Shown here: positions 24,275 to 33,548 of the stretch, piece by piece
How the letters are laid out: each line of letters starts with the position of its first letter
How positions within the stretch are numbered: position 1 is the first letter of the stretch
Origin: Euryodendron excelsum
Taxonomy: Eukaryota > Streptophyta > Magnoliopsida > Ericales > Pentaphylacaceae
NCBI GenBank assembly: GCA_033060915.1
Contig: CM065379.1
Span: 35,821,818 to 35,885,817, forward strand
Reading direction: 5' to 3'
Length of the DNA: 64,000 bases
Program-made: the position numbers and the translations under genes
Notes under the pieces: model-generated
Seen by the model: the letters and a program-made list of their open reading frames with translations, nothing else
What the model was told of the DNA's origin: nothing
The model's database searches: none

Positions 24275-24699
24275 TGAGGATCTTTGCCCTAATCTTTAGG
24301 AGTAGGAGTAGTTTTGATTGATTTTCTTAGCTTTCTTTGTTTGTTTCTAGTTTGGTGACTCTCATTGTGTTAGGAATAGGATTAGTTCGTAGAGCCATTT
24401 AGCCTAGTTTTTAGTTGAGTTTGTAGTAGTTTGTTTGTTTTCCATTGTTAGGCTGATTTGGGAGTAGGAGTAGGTTGTTTTGTGGGCCTAGCCTTGTGTT
24501 GTTTGAGGAGAATCATTTAATTTGATTGAGTGCAGGGAATCTTCGAGCTGCATTGTACTTCCTTACATCATCTTTAATGCCTTCCATGTGATCTCTTAGG
24601 TTTATAAGAGAAGGGACCTCCGCCCTCAATTCCTTGCATTCACCTCTCACATTATTCAGCCCCATTTGTGCATTTGTACTCTTTGTCTCAGCCTTCTCC
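24275..24699 (+). other. Non-coding spacer after pol (element 2)
   Basis: T- and G-rich DNA with TTTAGTTGAGTTTG-like repetitions. No gene is seen. Confidence 0.5.
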
Positions 24700-24957
24700 A
24701 TGGCTTCCAAGGACTCTTCCAAGGCTAGTGAAAAGGCCCCTCAAGCCTCGCATTCCGATGAGATGGAAGACCTGGACTACGTTGCGTTCTTGTGAGCCTA
24801 CACGTGTACCGCTTTATCCCGCCTTCCTTCGGACGATGCCGTCACAGTTGCTTGTTTGGTGGCTTCTCGCCTCCTTAATGAGTCACCCTCTTCATCTTCC
24901 GGTGCAACCAAAAAGGAAGCCGCGTCGTCTTTCGGGTCCACCTCTTCCAAGAAATAG
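24700..24957 (+). pseudogene. Small Ser/Ala-rich ORF between pol and ORF3 (element 2)
   Basis: ATG at 24700 opens an 86-codon frame to TAG at 24955, broken by one in-frame TGA at 24793. It starts MASKDSSKASEKAPQ and ends in a Ser/Thr/Lys stretch (SSFGSTSSKK). No known domain is recognised. It may be an accessory ORF or leader peptide of this family, or chance; the clean start and end with a single nonsense change favour a once-real ORF only weakly. Confidence 0.35.
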
Positions 24958-25162
24958 GCTTGAGTAACCCACCCGGGTAGTAGTTTGCATTGTAGGTTGT
25001 TGTGTCTTGGACTCCTTTTATAGGAGTCCTCTATCTTTCATTTCCATGTTGTTTGAGCCACCCTTGGCTTTGTAATGCTTGGTTTCTGTCTTTAATGAAA
25101 TGGTGGGTTGCTTTAGTGCCTCCGAGTTGCCTTAGTTCATGTTTTTGCGGCTTATTGTGTGA

Positions 25163-25200
25163 CATTGAGGACAATGCCTCGTTCTAGGTGGGGGTGAGGG
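25163..25200 (+). other. Internal hairpin plus purine tract before ORF3 (element 2)
   Basis: CATTG-AGGA-CAATG (25163-25176) is followed by CTAGGTGGGGGTGAGGG (25184-25200). The 3' polypurine tract at 29169-29205 has the same plan, including CTAGGTGGGGGG. It may be a second priming site for plus-strand DNA or a relic of a former LTR boundary. Confidence 0.65.
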
Positions 25201-25318
25201 TAGATTGCAAGGCATTCTCCCCTGTTCTGACTGTTCTGGGCCCATTCTTAGCTTTGTTTCTCTCTTTTTGTACAGAGTAGACTAATTTTTTTTTCGAATA
25301 TGTAGATTTTCCTTCATA

Positions 25319-25567
25319 GCGTACGTACGGTGGTACCAGCGTACGTACGCTAGTGCAAGCGTACGTACGGTGGTACCCCATTTCATACGCTGACGTGGCA
25401 TGTTCTTGTTGATGGCGTGATCTGTGCATTTCCTTCGTAACCGTACATACGCTGTCTTAGTGCGTACATACAGTACCGTTAGCTCTTCCGTGCGTCCACT
25501 AGCCAGTCGACACCGTACGTACGCACTTATCCACTGTACGTACGGTGCCTCACATTTTCTATATAAA
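25319..25567 (+). promoter_or_regulatory. Internal promoter-like module upstream of ORF3 (element 2)
   Basis: GCGTACGTACG(G/C) occurs three times at 25319-25372 and decayed copies follow (CCGTACATACGC, GTGCGTACATACAG, CCGTACGTACGC, CTGTACGTACGG) to ~25550. TATATAAA is at 25560-25567 and the ORF3 ATG ~250 bp further on. The palindrome core is that of this element's own LTRs. An ORF3 transcript starting near 25590 is inferred. Confidence 0.65.
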
Positions 25568-25815
25568 CCCTCCTTTTTGAAACATAACTCATTTCTAGAA
25601 TTGAGTTAACTCAGAGTTGACTCAGTGAGGGAGAGTGAGGGAGTGTTCGAGAGTGTAGCGAAGCCCTGCTGGATCTCAGCCGTGGTCTTCATTGCCCGTG
25701 CCCGTCATTTTATCCACTTTTAGGTATTCCTTTTGAGCCTTTGTCTTTTCATTTCCTTTTCTTTCTTTAGTAGCCTGTTTTTAGTTTAGTTGCTTAGTTA
25801 GATCCTTTAGTATAG

Positions 25816-27192
25816 ATGGCTTCGTGGACTAAGAAGGTCCGTAGAGTTCCTGTTGCCTTTGATGCCTCCCGGTTTGTTGACGAGAAGGCACAGCAGAGAT
25901 TTGATCAAATATTCAGTAAGAGGGGCCCAATGCAGGAGAGAGCGATGACTCTTGAGCACTTTACGGGTGAGCCCTATCTTTGGAGAGAGATGTTTGAGAG
26001 TCGAGGTTGGCTGCAATTAGTGCAGTATAGTGGTCAACATAGGACGGGTTTGGTCTATGAGTTGATGGCTAAAATTCGAGCATTGTCGGATGTTGCCAGA
26101 GATGAGCGTATTGTTTCCACTGTTAGGGGTAAGACCATTACCATTACCCCAGCCACCTTTGCAGAGTTCTTCGGTCTACCCCGAGTCTATGACCCAGCTT
26201 TGAGTTGGCCTCAGCAGGGTGAGCTAGAGCATGATGTCATGGTAGTTGAGATTTGTGTGCTCGATACCCAGTGGATTTCTTCTCAGATTGAGAAGAAATT
26301 CCTTGCTCCGAGATACGCACTGATGTTTGTTTTCACCTGCGAGTCGATCTTTCCGTTAGGGCGACAAGGAGAGGTGAGCATGCGTAGAGGCCAGTTACTC
26401 TATGCCCTGGGGACGGGTAGAAGTATTGATCTTCCCAAATATATGTTCGGCGCTTTTTATGAGTCTGCGGCTTTGACGAAGCCGCAGGGGGCGTTACCAT
26501 TTGCAAGGATGATGACCGAGTTGATTGTGCGTGCCGGAGTGGCAGCCCCAGTAGACGATCCTTTAGCTCAGATGCTTGGACCCATCGCCCTATCCACTCA
26601 GAACAGGGCGGCGTGTCAGTTAGCGGGTATTCAGAGGCGGGCCGAGGCACTAGTTCAGGCCCAGCAGAGAGCCCAGCAGCAGCAACAGCAGGCCCCCGCA
26701 GAGGGAGACCAGGTTCCAGGAGATCAGCAGCAGCAGCCTTAGATTGAGAGTGGGCCATAGCCGGCTCAGGCTAGTCCTATGTTTTAGGCAGTGGCCCAGA
26801 TTATAGACCAGCAGAGTTCACATATTGAGAGGCAGACTGCAGCCATCCAGGCGATGCAGCAGTCGGTTGATGGACTTCAGGCAGCCCATACGGAGCTCAG
26901 TCAGAGGTGTGCGACTCTCGAGACTGCACACACAGCACAGATCACTGCTGTGCAGACAGTTTTGGGTGCTCAGATAGCAGAGCTCCAAGCCTCTCAGTCC
27001 CGGTTCCAGGAGGAGGTTCGACAGGAGTAGGCGAGACAGAGTCAGATGTTGACTGATATTTTGTCTAGACTTCCGCAGGAGGAGGAGACCGATTTCCCTG
27101 ATTTAGTTGTTGGTGCTACAGACCTTACATCTCTAGGGGAGCATGATTTCTAGGACGATGATGAGTTTGGACTTACGCAAGGCAGAGTTTAG
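25816..27192 (+). pseudogene. ORF3 of element 2: 'putative plant transposon protein' family with coiled-coil tail
   Basis: ATG 25816 opens 308 codons without a stop. Reading on in the same frame passes TAG at 26740, 26758, 26785, 27028 and 27151 before the natural-looking TAG at 27190. The N-terminal ~270 residues form the family domain (FDASRFVDEKAQQRF, FESRGW, ITPATFAEFFGLPRVY, GTGRSIDLP, GALPFARMMTEL). A Gln-rich linker follows, then a coiled coil (IIDQQSSHIERQTAAIQAMQ) and an acidic end. No signal peptide or membrane helix is seen. Function is unknown; nuclear DNA/RNA binding or assembly are possible. Confidence 0.8.
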
Positions 27193-28312
27193 ATAGCATC
27201 ATATGCATAGTATCATTTGTATAGCATCTCATGTACATCCCATGTATACATTTTGTTCATTGATGTATGTAAAACTCTGCAACATTTTGATGTAGTCCAT
27301 TTCAGTTTTATATGAGTACATACCTGTTTTGAGCTTACATGATTTATTTCTTTCAGTGGATGTCGATCTCTTGTTTAGACAGGTTCTTTTTCAGATATGA
27401 TTTACTGGATACTTTATCTTTATCTATCACATGATGGTAAGAGGTTGACGGTATTGTATAGCTTCTCTCATTATGTACTTTCCATTGCTAGCATCCATGA
27501 GTGGCTTATTGATTGATCTTTATTATTCATGGTGGACATGTTGACTCTTTGCTTCCGAGTACCATGACATAACTTGAGAGAGTGCTATTTAAGATGAAAA
27601 GAAAGGAACATGTGCTTTTATTTTGCTAAGATTGATGCATTATCTCTCTATACTTAATTTCTTTATGGATTGTGCTTCATTCATGCTTAAGTACAGGGGA
27701 CCACTTTATTGTGCACAATTATGATGACGAGCATCAATTTTTTTACTACCTCTAGCATGTTCATCTTTATATTAGTGGAGATTATTACTCTGTGAGCTTT
27801 AGAGCATTTATCGCCTTTTAGAGCGTCTACATTTACTCAAGGATAAATTCTTTACCCTCATTTAAGTCAATAGCTTCATTATACTTGTATTTGGTTCATG
27901 AGTTGAGTTTTAATCTTAATATTGACACTTGTATTCTATGAAATGCTTCGATTATACAACTTTGGAAATGATCTTATACGATATTCTTCTTGATAGTCAT
28001 TAGTCTTCCATTGTCAAACCATACATTTTCCTTGACCCTTGTTGATCTTTTGTTGTTATTATTTGAAAAAAAAAGAAAAAAAAATGCAAAGTAATTTCTT
28101 CTCTTGTATCACAAAGGGACGCCTATGTGAGAAAAGAAAGTGTTGCTTCATTGCTAAAGTTGAAAAAAAAAGAGAGAGAGGGAGATCGATTTGGGAATTT
28201 CAACACAAAAAGTGCATTTTGAAGTATAATAATAAAAAAATAAAAAAATAAAAAAGAAGAGAAAGTAAATGTTGGAAAAAAAAAGGGGGGGATGATGAAA
28301 GAAAAGAAGAAG

Positions 28313-28347
<35 letters not shown>

Positions 28348-29168
28348 AACAAGTTGATGTGAAAATATTTCGAGAAAGGGCAATAAGTAGAGAAGAGTGT
28401 ATCAAATGATTAAAAAGGGGAAGAGTTGTAGTTGCTTTGCATTTACCATCTCATGTCTTGATCACACATGATATGACCATTTACTATCTCTTTACTCTCA
28501 CATTTTACCTCTTCTACATTGCTATTAGCACCTTTACATGGATTGGTGATCCAAGTTGTATTTGATTGAAGTTTTCAATAAAGTATAATCATATTTTGTC
28601 AATTTCTTTGAATCAATACTTAACTTTGAACATCCTTTCATGGAGCTATACTAATGTCGATACACTTCTATCTTGTCGTTTTTTGTAATTGGTATGTTCA
28701 CTTGATATGTCTCTTTACATTTACTCCATTGTTGAACATACTATTGTGAGAACCATGTGGGTCTTTTAATTGAGAGTGTATTCCTAGTAAGGTTTGGATC
28801 AAAGCTTTAAAAAGATAGATTCATGTTTAGAGATGTTTCGAATTGAACTTTTCATCATAATATTTCACACACTCACTTAAACCTCTCTTTTGCATGGCGT
28901 GTGGCATGATCTTATAAGTGTTAAGAAGAGAGAGTGAAATGCATTGATTGAGGCTTGATTAGTTGTTGTTCCTTAATCTCGTCTAAATATTGCAACTCAT
29001 GAAGGGATGTTTGTGGGTATCATCACTGTAAGTCCTCACGAGACACCACTCGTCCATTAGGAGTAACCTTGGGGTTTAAAGGCTTGATGCATATGCTAAA
29101 TGCATCCAGGACTCCCCCGAAAGTGGAGATTATCTTCGTTGTATATATTCTTGTTTTATTTTTCGCGT
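27193..29168 (+). other. Long 3' untranslated region of element 2
   Basis: Nearly 2 kb between ORF3 and the 3' polypurine tract with no convincing ORF. It is T-rich at first. From about 28060 to 28360 it becomes an A/purine-rich low-complexity stretch with several A-runs of 8-20 bases. Confidence 0.7.
28060..28360 (+). repeat. A/G-rich low-complexity tract
   Basis: Dense runs of A with AAAAAGAGAGAGAGGGAG and a >20-base A-run near 28314-28334. Phe-rich ORFs on the opposite strand are by-products. Confidence 0.85.
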
Positions 29169-29205
29169 TTTTGCTAGGGACTAGCAAAAGCTAGGTGGGG
29201 GGTGG
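29169..29205 (+). other. Hairpin and 3' polypurine tract of element 2
   Basis: TTTTGCTAG (29169-29177), loop GGA, CTAGCAAAA (29181-29189): a perfect 9-bp stem. It is followed by GCTAGGTGGGGGGTGG, which ends exactly at the 3' LTR. This tract primes plus-strand synthesis in LTR elements; the adjoining hairpin is unusual. Confidence 0.85.
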
Positions 29206-30593
29206 TGATTACACTCTAAAAAGTGTAATTGAAAGTTCCTAAATAGTTGTTGTTAGTCCAATTAGGTTGTATATATATATCCTATTTTAGCATAATAAAT
29301 GTCTTAATGAGTGATTGTGGGTTTTGTGCGGGAAAACGGGTGAAAATTGGAGCAAAAAGGCTAAGTTGTGTAGTTACTGTACGTACGGTAGGAGACAACG
29401 TACGTACGGTGGTTCAACCGTACGTACGGTATCTCACACCATACGCACGCCCTAGTTCCAGACCCAAACTTCAGAGGAGGGTATTTTGCGTAAGCTTCAC
29501 CCGTACGTACGGTGGTCTAACCGTACGTACGGTATGTCCCACCGTACGTACGCCTGTACCACAGGAACAAACTTTAGAGAGGGCAAATCAGCGTAGCCTT
29601 TACCGTACGTACGGTATGTTCACCGTACGTACGGTGAGCAGTACCGTACGTACGGTACCGCCCGTGACAACTCGAATTCTGCAACTGTATCACTTAAAAG
29701 AGGACGCGATTTTTGTATCTATCATCAGATATAGCTTAGATTTTTTGTTAGGATTAGATATAGAGAGAGAAAGTGGGTTAGATATAGATTTCTTTGTATT
29801 TTCTTGCATTTTCTTACACTTTCTTTGTAAGCAAACATCATTTCCTTCAACAATTAATGAGAAATCTTCAATTCTTCATGCTTTCTTCCATGGAATCAAG
29901 TAGCTAAACATCTGTTGGATGTAATTGTGAAGATCTACCAAGGATTTGCATGGGCTTCAATGGAGGTATATGAATTGCAATGATCTATCCTATGTTTTCT
30001 CTAATTCTTGCTTCAATTGAGTTGTAGACACATAGAACACTTAGATTCATGATCTAGGTTGGTAATTGCTATGCACAATCTTCTAATTGGTATAGGAATT
30101 GCACAATTGAGGATTTGATTCTAAGATTCTTACAATGAACCAACAATCTACACTCAATTGGACTTGAATTCAAGTGTTTATGGTCGAAATCCTCCGGGTC
30201 AAGGCTCCATGGAGTGAACCTTGACTTGAGTTACACAAAACTCCATTGAAGACTTTGTAGAGATTTGGTAGATTGAAGCAATTGCATCCAAGCCCTTCAT
30301 TAATTGTTACAAATTTAGTATAATTGTTTTCAATTTCAATCCTAACTAGTTTAGTTTAGTTAATCACAACCTCTCACCATTCAATGATTTTTGGTCTTAT
30401 TTTTAGTGTAGTTCCAATTTGCTAAGCAATTCACTAATTCATTCCATTTGTTGTTTGTTTCGACTTGTACCATGCCTATATTTGGCTCGATCCTTTGGGA
30501 GAACGATACCGGTCATTGCTAGTTTTTACTTCGATCGACACTCGTACTCTTGTGGAGAAAGCTCAAAATCAACGTGCATTTGAGAGCGAATCA
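29206..30593 (+). repeat. 3' LTR of element 2
   Basis: 1388 bp, TGATTACACT ... GAGCGAATCA, highly similar to the 5' LTR along its length. The palindrome array (about 29380-29657) is better preserved and has two extra units relative to the 5' LTR (41 bp between the palindromes starting at 29601 and 29642). Confidence 0.95.
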
Positions 30594-30598
30594 TTGTG

Positions 30599-30940
30599 TT
30601 GTCGCTAAAGCTATCAATTGCGATGGGTTTAGGCTGTCGCTAATAATGGTATTAAATGATTATTTGCGATAGCACTAACCGTCGCTAATAGTTTATTAGT
30701 GTCGGTCTTGCAACGGTTGCAAATACAATTTACTTTGGCGGCAAGTATTTGCGACAGGGGATTGTCGTCGCAAAAGGTGACCTATGCCATAGCTTGGCCG
30801 TCGCAAATAGTATTTGCGACGCTCGTAGATTCGTCGCCGGAAATGCCGTCGCACAGCCGACGCAATTGAGCATTTGCGATAGCAACATAAGCTTTTGCGA
30901 CAGCAGTATGTCGTCGCAAATACTACAATTTTTAGTAGTG
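30599..30940. mobile_element. Right end of a CACTA-like DNA transposon
   Basis: The sequence ends AATTTTTAGTAGTG at 30940, i.e. CACTACTAAAAATT on the other strand, which fits CACTA-superfamily termini. The 340 bp inside it contain at least eight copies of TTTGCGA(C/T) or its complement GTCGCAAA, like CACTA subterminal repeats. The left part before element 2 (about 14023-14095) has the same motif. No left CACTA end or transposase is found in the window; it may lie beyond element 1. Confidence 0.7.
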
Positions 30941-33367
30941 AAAACCAAAGTTTTGAAAATTGGATATTTGAATGTGCAAGTTTATACTAAATCCAAATAA
31001 GATTAGAAATCGGTTTATTATAAACTACGTTAAATTAACAATGTGGTTTATAAAGCTAAGTCTAGAAAATAATTAAGTTGAAAACTATGGTTTATAAAAT
31101 TGCAAGTTGGCTCGGAAATTGGTTTATAGTAAAACCAAAGTTTGGGAATGATTAAAAATTATGAGTTTTGAAATTAAAGTTTTGGCAATTCACTTGTACT
31201 CCAATCAAAGTTTGGAAAATGATTTGAAAATATAAATTTTTAGATTTAAGGTTTATAAATTAGTTTATATCAAAACTAAATTTGAAAATAGTTGGAGAAA
31301 TATGATATTTAAGATTTAAAGTTTAGAAATTGGTTTACATTAAAACCAAATTTTGAAAGTGGTCTGCCATTGTTGTATACGAAAACTAAAGTGGCGAAAA
31401 TGATGGAAAATGGGAAGTTTTGAGCCAAAAATTTTGGTTGAAGTCCAATATGACTGGAATGAGGGTTTAATAAAATTTTGTCTTGAAAAATCATATAATA
31501 ATGGGAATGAGATTTTTAAGAAGGCTGTTGGATCATTTCAAAAGTTTTAGCTTTTGAAAACGGAGGAATAATAGCTTGATTTTAAGTTAGTTATCTTACT
31601 TTTTGAACTGGTTCACTCCAATGGTGCTTCCAACCAGAAGCAATTCTATGGCTTCAAGCAAGTGAGCAATCAAACAAAGAAATCTTTCTCAACCTTGAGA
31701 AAGCATCTCACCTCTAATACATCAGATATACTCAATATATAAATCCAATAATATGGAGATCATGCAATATAAAGTGCACACATAGTTTCGAGAGTCGGGA
31801 AATTATACCACTCTTTTATATGAACTCAAGTGACTTTTCTTCTCTTTTTCTTCATAATTGATCCACCAAACCTAGATTTAACTTGAAGGCTTAGACATTT
31901 TGATAGAAAGGTTTGAGAAGTCAATTTAGTAGGTTTAGGTTTGGCATTTAGCTTGAGAGTGTGAATGTGAACTGAGAGACGCAGCTAGTATTTACAGAAA
32001 GATGAAGGTTCTCCATACATAACCGTAGTTGCGTGCAATCTAAATTTGCTTTGGTTGACTGTAGTTATGAATAGGTGAACTTTGACACCACATTGCCCTG
32101 TCTGGGCTCCTATAAAAGGATGGACGAATTCAACTTCTCTGAATTTTTTTACGCTACTATTACTGTGTGATGTTACCTATTATGGAAACCGTAGAATAGA
32201 GTGAATATGGTTGACAATTAAAAAATTAAAACCCTAATTGTAATTTTAAAACCCAAGTGCACAAGTATGAGAAATGGCCAACCTATTCGAAGTGCAATCA
32301 AAGTAAATGATATGAAATATGCAAACCCTTGTGCACGCCATGCAGGCATGCACACACAAATACACATACCCCACTTTCTTCAATACAAAGTTCTCAATCC
32401 AAACTGAAATTAATTGTAGTAGTAAACGAAAATCAGCTGTAAGAAACTTTGATGAAAATATGAAAATATTTTTTATGTTACCATTTACGCGTTTGAAACT
32501 TCGGCAATAAAATTCTAGCACTAATTAACAGATTTGTGGCTAAGAATCTTTCTTTGATACCTGAATAATCCAGATTACTTTTCCTCAATGAGTTACAACG
32601 TGAAAACTGAAAAACAGTAACCCCTGAGCTAGTTTCCTTATAAGTTTGGCATTTCATCTAGTTCAAAATTTAGCCAAATGAAAATATTAGTAATTTCATA
32701 GTTTAGATAGTGAAGCTCAATAAAATAAGACAAAAAAAAAAAAAAAAATAAAGAACTACAGAAATTAAAAGAAAATTTACAGAAGTTGAAGAACCAAAAC
32801 ACGGTATTTTAAAATCTATGCCCAAATAGGAAAGAAAAAAAGGAAGAGAAAATTATCACCTTTCGCTTTAACTGTGGTAGTAAATAATACAATGCATTAT
32901 AGATGAAAGAAGCAAATATATACCAAACAAGGGATCGAAGATGAGTATACGTGATGCCAACAACATCAAGCTATAAAAAGTGATATGATTTGCTAATCCT
33001 AGTCTTCAACTTATATATTAGTGAATATTTCACAGTGAAATAATTAGGCCTTCCCTTATTGGTAAAAGTACTTTTATTTGGTAAGAAAATACAAAAGCAT
33101 TAACAAAAATTTCACAGTGAAATTAATTCCATTGTTCTTGCTTCTTATGTAACTGAACTTTTATTTGATAGGAGAATTAAAAGGTATCTAAAGTCTTCTA
33201 GTGCAACTACAATGTAAAATAAAAACAACAAACTTCTTCTACTATTGCTTTTGGAATCAATTTCGCATATTTAATCTGCAACAGAAAGTTTCTTTTATGT
33301 CCATAAAGGTGTCACACCAACATAAGAGCACACTAAAAACCTATATATACATACATGCTCTACATAC
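30941..33367. other. AT-rich intergenic DNA
   Basis: 30941-31500 contains degenerate repetitions of GGTTTATAAATT and AAAACCAAAGTTT-like units. From 31500 on I see no repeat structure. No supported gene. Confidence 0.5.
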
Positions 33368-33478
33368 CTGGATGCGGGCAAATGTTTGTACCATGACATC
33401 CATGTAGAGCTTTTTTCCTCGAGGGTTTGCACTAGCATAGTTACACACATGCTTCAACAAGGGAAGCACAACCAAATC
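33368..33478 (-). other. Exon-like segment, product unrecognised
   Basis: Exactly 37 codons (DLVVLPLLKHVCNYASANPR ... TFARIQ) between a splice-acceptor-like TGTTATAG and a donor GTATGT on the minus strand. It lies 70 bp downstream of the CUL1-like gene's stop but its frame does not join that exon. It may be an exon of another transcript or chance. Confidence 0.3.
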
Positions 33479-33548
33479 CTATAACACACAACATCGTCCT
33501 AATGGACTGCTATTACAATTCCATTAAGTACACAAACAAGAACCTCAC

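Larger units (their letters stand above)
14101..30593 (+). mobile_element. Athila-type Ty3/gypsy retrotransposon, element 2 (complete, with nested insertion)
   Basis: It has two LTRs (14101-15446 and 29206-30593), primer site, gag-pol, a small Ser-rich ORF, an internal promoter-like module, ORF3, and a hairpin-polypurine tract. The target duplication TTGTG occurs at 14096-14100 and 30594-30598. Total span is 16.5 kb, about 13.9 kb without the 2565-bp insertion in integrase. The element lies in CACTA-like DNA whose GCGAC-rich repeats abut both ends. It is decayed mainly by nonsense codons and one frameshift. Confidence 0.95.

Noticed and set aside
25816..27192. Calling ORF3 a retroviral envelope protein
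   Set aside because: No signal peptide, membrane helix or Cys pattern is visible; only position supports the env-like label.
28123..28405. Phe-rich minus-strand ORFs
   Set aside because: Direct result of the A-rich tract in the 3' region of element 2.
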